From: Tenebrio molitor | Taxonomy: Eukaryota > Arthropoda > Insecta > Coleoptera > Tenebrionidae | NCBI RefSeq assembly: GCF_963966145.1 | Contig: NC_091055.1 | Span: 2,170,001-2,234,000 of the forward strand | Reading direction: 5' to 3' | Length of the DNA: 64,000 nt | Made by a program: the position numbers and the translations under genes | Part shown: in pieces, positions 1 to 13,599 of the stretch | Layout: every line of letters begins with the position of its first letter | Numbering within the stretch: the first letter of the stretch is position 1 | The notes under the pieces: model-generated | The model's input: the letters and a program-made list of their open reading frames with translations, nothing else | What the model was told of the DNA's origin: nothing | Database searches by the model: none

Positions 1-1880
1 AGTCCATTTATACTAAGACAAAATATCGCTACAATTGATCCGCTCAGTTTTCAAAAATGAACATTATTTAATCTCGTGGTGTAAATCGTAAGCATGTCAG
101 TTATCGGTATTTCATTAATCAAATGTCAGTCTTTGACAGGTTTTGCAAAATTATTGGTTACAACAAATTTCAAATTTGAGAAAACGAGTAATGTATGGGT
201 CGTCAGTCTAAAAACCTCGCGCTGTTAAATGTAGCCTACCGCATTTGTAGTGTAAATAACCATTACCGTGATCGACGTGATTTATCCGGAGTGGTTGTTT
301 TTGATAGTTTAAAATGTTTGAAAAATAAGTGTCGCAATAAACACGGTCTTTTTTTTCGATAAAATACTTAATGTTTAATTTCCAGTGTCAAGAATTTGAT
401 AAATTCAGATAAGCTCATTTACATTTTACGGCGGTCGGAAAAATGTATGCGGCCCTACCTGTGTACGTGCCATTATATTGCAATATATCTTAAAACTGGC
501 TGTTATTACGGTGCGTGATATCGCGAGAAATCGGATAAAAATTTTAGGGTTCAGGTTTAAGCAGAATTGTGTTTACTTACGCCCTTTCCGCAAATTCCGG
601 CGTATCAGAAAGCTTAAATCGCGTAAACGCGACTCAACAATATCAAATATCAAATATAAAATTTAAAAAAACTTAATCGCGGCTCCTGACAAGCGTGTGC
701 ACCGGTTCCATAAATTGGCGGATGCGCCTGCAAAATTCAACCAAACAACACATTCCGGAACGCGAAACGATAATCTCCGGCAAAAACTTCACCGAATCAG
801 AAGCGGGATGCGAAATTATAATTTAGCGTAAAACTGAAACGTCGGAGGGACGTACGCGATGGATGTTAGCGGTGCGTGATCTGGCGATGTGGCTTGGACG
901 TGACGTACGTGACGTAATAATTTGGGACACGTTGCAGATCGGTGTTGTAATTGGCGGGCGGAAGAACCAATGGCTGCGGAGGTAAACAAATTAAGAATAA
1001 AATTGGCGAGAGGCCTAATTGGGTCTACATGTTTGACGTATCTTGGGCGGGTGGTAATAATTTATAGAATTGCCCGGGGGATCGAAGCATTTGTTGGAAT
1101 AGCAGAATGGGGTTTATTAAATCAAGATTCATTTCTGCGAGATGCGAGTCAACAGATACGTTAAACTCGGAGGTAGGTAATTTGTAAATAAATGGAGGCC
1201 TTACGAATTGTGATCCAGGTAAGACAAATAACGTTCGTAAGGAGTATTTACAGAAGCTGCGCTCGCGTGATTGCCATCGGAAAAACGCGAACACGCTCTA
1301 ATGAAATGGATGTTGTATGATAGAGCGATAAATGCCGGGACGGTCGGATAATGGATGAAGAGGTGTTTTAATTTGTTCGGGTAATGCGAAAGTAAGAGAG
1401 GATTTTATTACGATTGAAATTGTTGCGTGTGGAAAGGGGCGAGGTAAAGTGAACAGTAATTCATCAAAGTCAACAGAAATCGTGGCATTAAAATGAAACA
1501 ATTTCACTCGTTCTCGGAATTACCCGGTAAATATTGTTAGCGTGTGTTGTTGACGAGGTTTTGTACGGCTAATATGCTGATAAAAACTGGTAAGCAACGA
1601 TACCGAGATTCGATAGAGGGTTTTTTTTGAGCATTTCCAGTTTACCAACCCAGACCCGATACACTCGGCCCGTTCCGACGAATTATCCACATGCAAAGAC
1701 CTCTTGCCAAACGTCAACTCCTCTCTAAGATCCAGACCTCAAGACGACCGACCAACCCATTCTCGACTTCGATTTCCTGTCTATCTTTCTGAATAATTCG
1801 TAATGAAGTGACTCGTCACGAACCTCTCCTGTGCGCAGGATCTTCATCTTGCTGCCGCTCGTCAAAATATTAAGAAAATC
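1..1880. other. Intergenic, no gene seen
   Basis: AT-rich spacer. Open frames here are short, overlap on both strands and show no domain, splice or codon pattern I recognise. Nothing else was identified. Confidence 0.5.
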
Positions 1881-2412
1881 GTTTCACTTTTGCCAGTTCC
1901 TTTCAGTCGTCCACTCGTGGATGGATAGTTTTTATTTGGAAGAGGAAAAAGTTTAAATCAATTACCATGATTTTGGGTGGAGATTTTAATATCGATTGCT
2001 CGACAGAAAAATCAAAGCCCTTGCTTAATTGATTTTTTTTAAACAGTATTGGATTTAAATAATATTAATTACATACATATTATTTATGCCTCGTTTCTGA
2101 TTCCTCCAAGTACCTTAACAACATATGCATGTAATTTATTTAATATACAGGGTGTGTCAGAATTCTACCGGCAAACTTTCAGGGCTGATTCTATGATCAA
2201 AAATAAGCATAAAACTCTTAATACACATGGGGTTAAAAATGCATAGTTTGCGAGATAATCGACAAAAAAACGTAAAAACAATTATGTACTATCATTTCAC
2301 TTTTGCCAGTTCCTTTCCACTCGTGGTGTTAGTGTGCTTATTAATGGATTCCTTATTTTCCTATATTTTCTCAGATGGATAGTTTTTATTTGGAAGAGGA
2401 AAAAGTTTAAAT
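1881..2412. repeat. Local direct duplication with inserted sequence
   Basis: A segment at 1881-1957 (reading TTTCACTTTTGCCAGTTCC and, further on, ATGGATAGTTTTTATTTGG) recurs at 2294-2412. In the second copy the two halves are separated by about 50 extra bases. Between the copies, at about 2150, lies a TACAGGGTGTG transposon-like end without a visible partner. The simplest reading is a small duplication associated with an insertion. No coding potential. Confidence 0.6.
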
Positions 2413-3429
2413 AGGAGGAAAGAGGAACTGAATCCGTCGATGCGTTTGGCAGTTTGTCGAGATGTTGGGAAATGACCGTATATTTATTACCAGTACAGTA
2501 TATTAGAGTCTCGATCTGAATCGGTCTTTTGTTATGAAAACAAAACGTTTATGCTCAACGGAGTCCGGAGATTTTCAGGGGAGTTGTATTTATCGTTCGG
2601 TATTTCCTCTAGTCGAGTCGAGTTCGTGATTTTCTACCATCTGAGTTTGTGTTCGACGCAAGATTCATATTTCCGCGAGACGTTCATCTGTCCCCTTCCA
2701 AGCGTAGATTTTCTCGTTATCTTCGTCAATTGTTCCTAAAGCTCAAATACACCGGCCCCGGTTTATTTTGAGTCTCGTGGGGCGCTCCGACCGATTTCAA
2801 ATTCAACATGACTTATTCCTAATAAAGATAGCAGCGAGTCTATTAGCGATACCATCGCCTGAATCCAGATATCCAATTATTGTGCTATAATCGCGCCGCG
2901 CAAAAATAATCGGCCCGGATAAGTCAGACTCGTCGACCAGATGGCGCTCCGGTTTTTTCTTTCTTTCTAATTATGGCCAGATTGCATACGCAGCGCCGCT
3001 TGATGGCGTTTTGAGAGTCTTCCGGAGCCAATAAAGGAGCATCAGATACACAGCGGCTGCAGACTCTCCCAAATATAATCGAGTAGGTACGAGTATCATA
3101 ATACCACTTCCGGACCGGGGGGTGATCGTCGCCCGGAATTTTTTAAAAAGCTCGATAATTTAACCTCTTAAAAATGTAAAAAATTACATTACATTTTACT
3201 TGATTTTCACTATTTTCAGGCGCTTTTGAATGTCACTACAATTTTTAAATAAATCTTGATCATTTAGCCCTCTTTAAAAAGTACAGATTCGTTTATACAT
3301 ATTTGATAAACTGTCAATAATAAATGTGTTTTTATTCTTTTGAAATATTAGGCTCCGGCACAGCGGACATGATGAATAAATTAAATGAATAAAATAAGTA
3401 CCAAAAAAAAATTACAGAACAAATTGAAA
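2413..3429. other. Intergenic, no gene seen
   Basis: Spacer without a supported gene; only short unconvincing frames are present. Confidence 0.45.
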
Positions 3430-3874
3430 TACAGGGTGTCTCAAAATTGGCGAATGTCGAATTCAGAGCGTTGTAGGGGATCACTTCAGTAGTCCAAATA
3501 TGGAAATTTAAAAAAAAAATCTGAAGGTGCACTCTTTGAACTGTTTTCTTCAAATATAGGCTGAAAAGTTCAGTGTTTATTGTTATTTATGGTGGAAAAT
3601 AATATCGTAAAACAATTTTTTGAAAAATAGCTTTACTTTGGAGTAAAAATCTTACAATTTTGTAATTTTTCTTAAAAATGGAACGGCAACGTAACTGGAA
3701 TAGTATTTTGTCATTGTGGATATGAAAGAAAGCTGCAATGTATTGAACAAAATTAAAGTGCTTATATCTTCTTCAGGAAGAGCGAATTTTTTTTCTATGT
3801 ATTTTTCGAGCTCCACTGGGTCCTTCCCTACCACGCTCTGAATTCGGAATTGGAGAATTTTGAGACACCCTGTA
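3430..3874. mobile_element. Non-autonomous TIR element (CAGGGTGTCTC family)
   Basis: Perfect 19-bp terminal inverted repeats, TACAGGGTGTCTCAAAATT at 3430-3448 and its reverse complement at 3856-3874, enclose about 445 bp with no transposase. The outer TA on each side fits a TA target-site duplication as made by Tc1/mariner-type transposases, so this is best called a miniature inverted-repeat element (MITE). The superfamily is inferred from the ends only. Confidence 0.8.
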
Positions 3875-4692
3875 TAACCTATTTGCAAGAGTTAAATGCC
3901 CGTTCTTGATTATCATATTTTTCATCATTTTATTTTCAACTGTCTGTAGAGGATAAACAGATGCTTTAACCAAAATACTCCCGTTTTAGGTATCACATCA
4001 GATCAAATGAAATTAGCTCAGAAGCGGTCATATTTTTTATCATTTTTTAAACACCCTATCGAGGACACATTGATAAGGGCTCGTGTAAGACAAATTTAAG
4101 AAAAAATACAGAACAAATAAAATGGGTTGGTTTTGAACGATCTTAAAAATTAACTTCATCCTGAAATTCTCTTATCAAATATTTTGATATATTTTTCATT
4201 AGAAATCCATCTACATTCAATTTTATTTTGAAATTTTCATACAAGATCTTCTGACAATTCCTGATACCTTGAAATATTTTCCCAATGAACTGAAATTCCC
4301 GTATGTACAACTTTTTTTGCAATTCCTAATGTCTTGATTATCCTATCAACTTTATCGTGGAATTCTCCGATAAAGTCTTGTGATATTTTTTAATGTTAAT
4401 TTTACCTTGGATTCTCTAATAAATCTTCCGATGAATTTTCTTTACCTGAAATATTTATCCAGCTAACTTTGTCTTGGAATTCCCTAAAGCTTTTCATGTC
4501 TTTTTGTTGTCCTTCAAAGTTTAATAAAACATTCCCATTTTGTTAAAATATGTATCAATTTGTCCTGTAATTTTTATGATAAATTCAAATACAAAAATTT
4601 TATTAAACGGACATATTTGTAAATAATTTAAATTGTAAAATACAGGTTGCCCCAGACAGAATAACATTTTACGTCACACATAATTTAATTTA

Positions 4693-5127
4693 TACAGGGT
4701 GTATTAAAAATTATGCATAATATTTACATCACATAATTCTGTATTGAAATACAAGCAAGAAAGTCTAGTGTCAATTTACTGCTAACCCTCTGTTCATAGA
4801 GTTATTGACTAATTTTTTTTTAATGTACTAAAGTATTAGAGGATGTTTTTAAATGCTAATACAAAAAAAAAAACTGGATCATCCGTAGCAACCCGACAAT
4901 GCTATGAACAAAACTACAACAAAATTATTACTGTTGCTTGACAACCGCAATTACGTTTTTAATTACCTATAATTCAGTAGCGTGCTGATAATTTTAAGCA
5001 AAATTTAATTTATTTTTATCTCGAAAAGGAAAAGACTTTTATTAGATAATTTTTTTGTGTATGACTTCTACTCATCCTCACCTATTACCAGTCTTTTTGT
5101 ACTACCTTTTAAAAAACACCCTGTATA
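4693..5127. mobile_element. Non-autonomous TIR element (CAGGGTGT ends)
   Basis: TACAGGGTGTATTAAAAA at about 4693 faces TTTTAAAAAACACCCTGTA ending near 5125, giving imperfect terminal inverted repeats around about 430 bp of AT-rich DNA without a long frame. A related single end (TACAGGTTGCCCCAG) lies just upstream at 4643. Likely a TA-flanked MITE related to the element at 3430 but with different internal sequence. Confidence 0.6.
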
Positions 5128-7141
5128 TGGAAGAATGTAAATGTTAAAATGTAATAATTTTCAGCGAACGCATAGACATCCATTTATGTTGTTCGTAGTG
5201 ATTTTGAAGTTATTTTAGAAAAAACTAATTCTCGTGAGTCAAATTCAAATGTTTTATGATGGCTGTTTAATCGCGATGTGCCGTTTCGACCGATGTCATT
5301 ACGCCCCGAAAATGGTAATGGAACAGTGACAAGAGAACTCGCACCAGCTCCAGTCAACATCATCAGCATCACGCTACCATCAGAAGGACTCGATGGGCGG
5401 GGGACCACTTGATAAATCATCCCGCTCCGGCGTCGTGCTCCGCGTTTAAACCGACGTACAAAATGTCAAGGCGCGACTAATAAATTATTTAACGCGACAC
5501 ACCATACACTCATTACATCTACTTTTAACATCTTTTCGTATCAAACGCAGCGGCGGCTCGTGCCCCACAATAACCCAGACCATAATCACAGTAATTTATG
5601 CCTTTCGGTACACAAAACGGCTATCATATATCACGCTTTTTATATTCGCACGGGGCCTAATTTATGATGTCAACATTATAAATACAAACCGTTACTACAT
5701 ATTTTATGCACCACTATGGTGGACGAGCGCTGATATCGCTACTCACACCTCTCTCAAATTTATCTCCATTCAAAGTAAAACATTTTCACTAGTCGCTCAC
5801 AAAACCACCAAATCGGAGAAATTACACTCACATTCTCTCCCTTTTCGTTTCTGTCGTTCTCCAACAAAATTGTGCTAAGCCCCACGCTGCAAATGTACGT
5901 CTCGAAATGTATGAGGTGAAATCGCTTGAAATTTCATTTCGACTCGACTCAGCTGGGTTCCTTCGTTTACGATTTATAATAAAATTAACAAAATAACTAA
6001 TCAGAGGATGATACAATTACACCATAATTTTACTCGATCAATATCACAAAGAGTGAGCTTAAATTGAATTAAATCGTTACAGTCTTTGTGTAGCCAATAC
6101 TTTATTAAAATTTCAAGAATAAGACAATATCCCTTAGGGGGGCATGCACTTTGTTTTGAGTTGAATATAAATATTTAAATTAGATTCCCTTTTGTGATTT
6201 TTTTCTGTCACGAGAAACGACAACTGAACTCGAAGTTATAGAGAAGAAACAATAAAATAATGAATTATTTGTGTTTCACAATAACAGGATCCAAGACGTA
6301 TTAATAATTACAATAAAAAAATAAAAATAAAAAGTGGACTGGTGATACGTTCAGACTACGTAAAAATGGTTAAAAAATATATACAGGGTGAATCGAGAGG
6401 AACGGTCGAAACTCCATGAGTGTATTCACACGTGAAAATAATGTAAAATAAACTCATATGTTCTTATCCGATTTTCATTTGTTTTCAAGTTATAGCGTAA
6501 TTGAAAATTTTATCTAGCGTTCTACTTGTATCCAAATGTTCGCTTGTTTGAAAACATTTTGTAATCAGAGTTAATTCCACGTATTAGAAATACTGCGGCC
6601 AAGAAAAGCATCAAGCAAGTAGTAGACCAACAAAACGCGATTCAGTTTTGTTTTGAAATCATTTAAAATGCAATGAATGGGAAATTGTGAAATTGAAGAA
6701 ATGCCACCATAATCTCCGGGTCTGTCATCTACAGAAAGATCTCTCAACAAATCGGGAAACAAGTCATTATAGTGTGTTCATTTTGCTACAGTGGCAGGAA
6801 GTTTTGTAAACTTTTACAGTGGCTTCCCACCCTTCAAAATATAGAGAACGATAATCCTAGCGCCCTCTGTTAACTTAACTATTAATGAGAAAACTCCTGT
6901 CCAATCCCTAGACCGTCTTAGTACAACCAGTTTATGGAACAGCTAATACACAGAGAGTTTAGGAATTAGAGCGTGTAAAGTCATTGCTAAACCTAGAGGA
7001 GACGTTTTCATGAAAAATTTATTTGTATTTTGTATCTTTTTGATTCCATAATTACCAAAATCAAATTTTTCCCAAAGACATTTTTTACAAACTTTTGGAT
7101 ATCAAGTCCATATATCCTAACAAAGCAGTGTATTTTGTATT
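5128..7141. other. Intergenic with an orphan transposon end
   Basis: No supported gene. A TACAGGGTGAATCGAGAGG end lies at about 6380 without a matching opposite end in the next kilobase, so it may be a truncated element. Confidence 0.45.
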
Positions 7142-7313
7142 GGGTGTTCATTTAAATTTCTCCTCAAGTTGGCATTGAAGAGTCGATTGTGAACGCACCA
7201 CTTGCCGGTCTGCAGAGTAAAAAAAAGTGAGGTTAGATTCAAACAGCTGATCCGTGGTGCGTTCACAATCGACTCTTCAATGCCAACTTGAGGAGAAATT
7301 TAAATGAACACCC
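7142..7313. repeat. Perfect 60-bp-arm hairpin (foldback element)
   Basis: The arm 7142-7201 (beginning GGGTGTTCATTTAAATTTC) is the exact reverse complement of 7254-7313, with a 52-bp loop at 7202-7253. I found no mismatch between the arms by eye. Flanks read TAT on the left and ATA/TAT on the right. Perfect arms imply recent insertion or recent arm conversion; transcripts would form a 60-bp duplex. It has no coding capacity. Confidence 0.9.
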
Positions 7314-8954
7314 GATATTTTAAACCCTGTCGACATTATTAAAAAATCGATCATTTTTGCATTTATATTCGTTTTATTTTGAGCACTAATAAATACGTTT
7401 TGTTTTGTAATGAAATATTAACAATTACATTTATTCAATTATTTATTGCTGCACAGAAAGCATAAATAACAAAAGGATAATAACAAAAAATAAATATGAA
7501 TCGATTTGAAAGCAAAATATTGTAACAATAATAATAATAATGTTTACTTACTGTTCAAAAAACAATACATTTACGATATTTATTTAATACCTACGTCCTT
7601 TATGAATTTATGAATCTTTAATTATAAAATAATATAAATATGTATCAATAAAAAATATGGTATGAATATGATGAAAATACTGAAAAGAGAAAGATAAAGG
7701 AGTTATTTAAAAGAATTAAAAACGATCACTTTACAAGCTGCCGAGATATTTGAGTTCAAAAACATGAAAATCATACTTGGTAGATTTTCTATATCTTCCA
7801 CTCTCTACTGATAGCATTGTCGGTGTGAAAAGATTCCCTTGAGTGAAACCTAATAGTGATGCGCAACATTTATTTATTATGCGATGCAACCTCGTGAAAC
7901 TGATCTTGTGCGTCACTTCTTTTATGAGAACATCAAGAATTTTGTATAAATACAATTGTTGACGATTTTATTTCGAGTGAAAAAAAATTTACGAGGTATT
8001 TGTCGAAGTCCAAAAACCTGGCGCAACAAAACGTTAGGTTGTCAGTAAGACAAGCCCATTCTCATTGGCACACGTTCAACTAAAACAATGTTTTGAAACG
8101 AATTTCCCAACCGAAGCACGACATTGTCGTCGCGAAAATGAATAGCTGGGGCCCCTTCTGCGTAGCTTTTTTCAATTAGTGTCCCTATTAAAAAATTAAA
8201 GACAAGATTATTAATTGTGATCCGCGTCGCTCGCGCGAAACAAGCATCCCCCAAGTCGACATTTCGTCCATAAATACTTAATGTTCGCAATTTTGGCGAA
8301 AACATATCAACGGGACGAGGGTCTTGTTCTGATTTCGACGATACAAAAGTTTAAGCGTTCCATCGCGACGTTCAATGTCCGTCCGACAACAATCGCACAA
8401 AATCTCGATTTAATTCCACCGTTTCAATAACGTTTCAGTATTTACGAGCGGGGCGCAAACAGAAACCGGCAGTATTTGTTTTGTCGGACTGTCACGTTGA
8501 GATTACGTACTTATTTGGTTTCCGTTCGCATTTTAAACTACCAGTCCTAAATAATCAACCGGACGTCGTTGTAAAAGGTTTACTTTGTCGCGCTTATCGT
8601 TTTTTTACTCTCAGAAAATGAACGAAATCCGCCATTTGCAATTATCGCCATATTTGTATAAACGGTCGGAGACTCGACTCAAATCGCGTTCCGGAGCCAG
8701 TCCGGAACAATAGAAACTTCCTTTAAACTATACACTCGTATTACATCCGAATTTAAGTGGTCTCGAGAGCTCCTTTATAAGTTTTCCGCAGTTTTTGATG
8801 CATAAACAAACTCGAATGGCCTCGGGAAACTTGTACGTGGACTGTACGTATCATTTTTTAATCATTCCAAAAACAAACTTCGAACGGAACGTAAAGAAAA
8901 TAAATTAAAATCACGTTTTCCACGTAAAACAATATAACAAAATTGAATTTAAAT
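7314..8954. other. Intergenic, no gene seen
   Basis: AT-rich spacer including a short AAT microsatellite near 7530. No supported gene. Confidence 0.45.
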
Positions 8955-9335
8955 TAACGAAATGTGGCCGGAATTGCTTATTTGCCTTTCGGTCCCGTAA
9001 ACGCCCCAACAGTTTTGTACTTTTGACAAAAGAAAACAATTTCAAAACCCATGGGGCCTCTTCTAGACGTACAATTGGGCTTGACTGATCCATACGCTTC
9101 CTCGATCAAAATTGAAAAATTAAGAGTTTTTCCAGAATCCCGGCCTAATTGGAGCGAAGCCAGTCGGGCTAGCCTCTCAACAAATAGTGCACGACGAAAA
9201 CAAACCAAAAACAGTTTTCGTTTCTCCCAAATAAAATAAGAAAATCCAATTTAAATTAACGAGGAATGGATAAAATTACAAGAATGCCCTTCGGTCTCGC
9301 GAACACTCCAGCCGGTTTTTATTACAGTTAACAAA
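8940..9335 (+). pseudogene. Possible duplicated retrotransposon RT motif relic
   Basis: Two stretches about 315 bp apart translate to degenerate versions of the gypsy-type reverse-transcriptase motif PFGL-x-NAP. At 8967 the frame reads LPFGPVNAPTVLYF, and at 9289 it reads RMPFGLANTPAGF. Both are preceded by a similar AATTTAAATTAACGA segment, so the piece seems duplicated. Stops follow directly and no integrase, protease or LTR was found. The match is only about 12 residues and could be chance, although two tandem copies make it worth listing. Confidence 0.35.
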
Positions 9336-9736
9336 TACGTTGCCTGCGCACACTCTACAAAAAAATCTAATCACAATTAAACGTTGTTATTAGTTTTTAA
9401 TTAGTTTCAACAGCAGAACACGTGAGCTTTAGTTTTTTCACAAAGCTGGGCAAGCGAAAATTTTAATAATTGCCGTTGGTGAATGTTTCAAACGGAAAAA
9501 AATTAAATATTGATGTTCAAATACATATGTACATATTTTTCGTGAAACGACAAAATTGTAATATGAAATATCGGTCACATTTTCAACATTTCATTGTGCT
9601 ACCGACTCTAGAGTTTCACACTGGAAAACTGATCATGTGCGTTATTATGATCAATTATTGTTTACGTATCTGTTTTAAAACGCACGTAATAATTACCAAT
9701 AACAATTTCCATCGAGATCCGTGTCCAACAAAAATA

Positions 9737-10541
9737 CAGTAAAAGCTCCCTTAACGGGCAGCTCTATCGAACGGACAGTTCTTTGGTCACCGTTTTAATT
9801 CGTATAAGTTTGTTAAGAAGTCATCTCTATTGAACGGACACGGACAGCAGTTTTTCCCCCTTCTTTGAAAATAAAGCTCCCTTAAGAGGACGCGGCTCCA
9901 GTCGATCGCCACCAGCCAGTAGAGCTAGTCGCCGCGTTTTACATGCATCAACATTTTTTGACTTACTCGTATTTGTGTATAATTTGCTCTCGTGATAACT
10001 TGCGCAATACATATGTAGTGGGTAAAGTTAAAATGAATTCGAAAAACAGGCATATGGAAAAACTTAAGTATCTGTCATTATAAAGAAGAGAGAAGAGTTT
10101 ACAGCGAAATGGCAATCGAAAAAGAATGTCAACCAAAAAAGACGTTTCTAAGACAGAACATAAACTATCGGAAATTTTTGTATTGTAAAACTAAAATGTT
10201 ATGTACCTACTTATATGTTATTATAATAGATTTATGATTGTTTCTATGTTTATGAAGATTACTCGCAAAATTGAATGCAATGGTATCAAGTATACAAAGC
10301 AATAATTTTAAAATGTCAGAAGTACGCCACTCGGCTGCGGCTCGTGCACAAAATCACCCTCACGAGTATTAGTCATCATTATCCGCTCATTGAATAATAT
10401 ACTATTACTTAATATTATGGGTATGGCCTACATATATTTTTTCCTTTGAACCAGATATACATATTTCTTTTGAGCGGACATCTCTGTTGAACGGACAAAA
10501 AATTGGCGACCGACGGTGTCCGCTCATGGGAGCTTTTACTG
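9737..10541. mobile_element. pogo-like MITE, TA target site
   Basis: Terminal inverted repeats CAGTAAAAGCTCCC (from 9737) and GGGAGCTTTTACTG (to 10541) are directly flanked by TA on both sides. Subterminal GAACGGACA motifs recur in both halves (9770, 9833 and 10486). Ends of this form, CAGTA-x-A-x-CTCC followed by CGGACA, resemble the pogo/Tigger branch of Tc1/mariner. The interior of about 805 bp has no transposase frame. Confidence 0.75.
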
Positions 10542-11522
10542 TACTCTCATTCCCAGCAAGGGCGTTTCTTTTTTGAAAATTTTCATTGTGAATTCCTTTT
10601 TGTAGAAGAAAATGTAGAGAAATGAAGTTTTAAACGAGTACCTGGGAGTTTCATTGTAACCAGTTTTCATTGTGGGTTAAATTGCATCCTAAATATTGAA
10701 ATTCTGCAGAGAGTAATAAATCTTGTGGCGTTGTTAATTTATAAATGAGCTCGAATGACATACGCATTTCGATTAAACCACTTTGGACACCTCCAGTAGT
10801 CGAAGTTAATTTGTCGCGAACCAATATAGGTTTATGATGCTGTGCCTCCTCTTGAATACAACATTCGCCGTAATATCAAACAACAAGAGAACGAAATACG
10901 ACCGTATCCGAAACCGGTGTTCGCTATCCCGCCGTACGTGAATATTAATAAGGAGCTTTGGCATTGTTTCATGTTTGGTTGCGCGAAAATCCAACAGATG
11001 TAGAATGACAGCTGAATATTTTGCAGCGCGATTATAGTTCCGGTAAGATTGATTCGGAATCGATGGCGCCCCTTGCGGAACGATGTCGAGTTAAAAAGCT
11101 CGAATATTAGCCAAGGGCTATTATCATATGACACATAACAAGAATCCCCTTTTAAAAGGTTAGGGCGTCGAGGTATGAACGCATTCGAAAGGGGGAATGG
11201 TTACGGGCTATTAGCTGCATCGGTTCCATAATTATTAAACAATTTGACAACACCGGGGGCATTTAGTGTACGGTTTGGACATTCCTTGCGCATCCCGTTC
11301 GGCTAATTGTTCCATCTTGCATCTCATATTCGCATAACGAAGTAATTAACTCCGGCGGTTAATCGGTATTGAGTTACTTTAATTACCCGGAACGGGCTAG
11401 TTCTATCAACGGCTGCAACAAAATGGCGAAAGGGTAATACATTTTTATCTTTCCCTTGCATGAGGCACCGTTTATGCCATAATTGTGCCTTGCCACATGC
11501 AGGCTGTCTTTGAAATGCGTGT
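10542..11522. other. Intergenic, no gene seen
   Basis: Spacer with overlapping short frames at 10806-11134 on the minus strand that match nothing I recognise. Confidence 0.45.
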
Positions 11523-11745
11523 CACGAGCTGTAAAACTCGGAAAAAATATTTAAAAAATTGTGTCAAAAAATAAAATGACATTTATTTTTTGAGCTACAA
11601 TTTTTTTTAATTGGTTTTAGTCTTCTACGTTGTTCCACAACCTCGTAGGTAAAATTTCGGCTCATTTTAAAAATACACCCTGTATATTATGTTTTATAAA
11701 ATGTAGCCTCTAGGAAATATGCTTTAAAACAAGGAAACCAAGGAA
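11523..11745 (+). repeat. Third copy of the 13.6-kb palindrome arm
   Basis: This segment matches the left arm and loop of the palindrome at 13600-14033 in the same order. It contains the ATGACATTTATTTTTTGAGC block, the CTACGTTG-CAACCTCGTAGG block, the ATACACCCTGTATAT block and the AGGAAAT-GCTTTAAAACAAG loop sequence. It is a single arm, so it shows the basic repeat unit before inversion. No coding capacity. Confidence 0.75.
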
Positions 11746-13599
11746 TTAAGTTAAATTGGACATGTTCAACCACATTTTGGGTTTATTCACTTCATGATTT
11801 ACATATTAGGATGCATTTCAATTTCACCCTGTATACATATTTATAAAGTGAGGTTGTCTGATTTACCGCGTGGTAGCGCTTTTTCATCAACCACACGTGG
11901 GAAGATCGGTCATAACCTGCAGGTTATAAGCTACAAAAGTTGATTTTATGAGTTTTGTTGACTTAATCACTCGATTAAAGTATGTTACGAAGGTAAAAAA
12001 ATTGTGTATAAATTCTCAAATGAAAAGAAAATATTATTTCGTTTCAGTTTCATTTGTTGTCTTTTTAGATTTTCAAGTTAAACAGATTTTGCTCGATTTT
12101 ATTCGCGACTGCGGAGAACCTCGTTTCAAACAGTTACGAGAAGTAGGTATATATTTCAGAAAGCTGCAATAAGCTGGAAACTAACACCCAGATTTTAGAC
12201 CTTTAGCTTTCTCACCAGAAAAGTTACTAGCCGTTGACAGATGACAGTAATGATATCAGTCCGAGCGGCTGACCCCCGCTTCTAACCTTAAAATGACACG
12301 CTTTTGCTAAAAATTTGTTTATTGTTAAATTCCACGGAAAATACAAATTAATTGTTATAGCATATTTTCAGACTGGACAACGTGGTTGGCAACCATAACT
12401 AAACAAAACACTAGATGCGGGTATTTAGCCAGGGTTGCCACACTAAAATCAGCTTTCCATAGCCGCCTAAGATGCACATTTATAATGAATTAAGTAGATA
12501 TGTATTTACACAGTTTTAAATACAATTTGAAATTTTATAAGCAGATTGGTGGGCATAATTACGGAACAAACGACGCCTCATACCCTTGTGTCGCCAGATA
12601 GACTATAGAATAATGCAATTGGAGATTTTCCCTTCATTTTTCAAAGCTAATCTTTTATTACATACACTTTTTCTTTGTGCAATATATCCTCCATGGTCTA
12701 CGTGTTCACCCTTACAGAAGTCTCTGCAATACTGCCAAATCGTTTTTAGGCGAATCAAATGTGAAGATAGCAATGAAAACGGTTTGAAAGAAACGTTTTG
12801 AAAACGGTCCGGTTTTTGTTGAGTTAAGGTGTTAAAATGAAGCGTTACTTATATTCAAATTTCTTCTTAATCGTCTAACGACAATGTTTAAACTGACCTG
12901 ACATACTATAGTGTGAATATTTATGAAATTGTTACAGTATCTACTTCGAATAAATGAATAATTAAGTTAATTCTTTACCTGTCATATAAAGAGAAATCAA
13001 ATTATAAAGTCGTAAATTTATGGGTCATCGGTTTGAATTCAATTTGACAGAACTAGTGAGTTTTAAGAAAATTATACACTTTCAGCAAAAACGACTAAAG
13101 TATCCATTACGACATTAAAAAAAAACTTGTACCCATTTAAAATTTATCTAATGCTACATGTGATGAGACGCCACACATGTTACTAACGCTATTTATATCT
13201 AGCCGATTTAGAAGTAATTACCCACACTTACAGTAATATTCAAACAAACTGACAAAAATATAATATGTAATTTTTCACTTGTATTTTTGAGTTTGAAATT
13301 TTGGACTTTACAAAAGAAAACGAAAACGAGTTGAACTAAAAAACATACAAATGTCGTAACATCTGACAAGTTTTGAAGATTTTCTGCAACGTTGATAATA
13401 TAGTTTTCTTCAAAAATACCAATAAAAAATTCTTCGATACGTTTGTTGAAAACTTTCACTTTTTTAATTTTCTTGATGATTGCTTTCTTGGTGAGCTATC
13501 TAAATGTTACAGTGTACAGTTTGACTTTACAAGTCAAACGCTGTCAAGTCAACTGCAGGGCTACCGCAAGGTTCCAATCTGGGGATATGTTAACCAAGA
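11746..13599. other. Intergenic, no gene seen
   Basis: Spacer with one extra CACCCTGTATA end near 11827 and no convincing coding region. Confidence 0.45.

Noticed and set aside
6571..6762. Possible mariner transposase on the minus strand
   Set aside because: RPGD-like residues near an orphan CAGGGTG end were suggestive, but the expected SPDL-x-P and DFFLWG blocks are absent.
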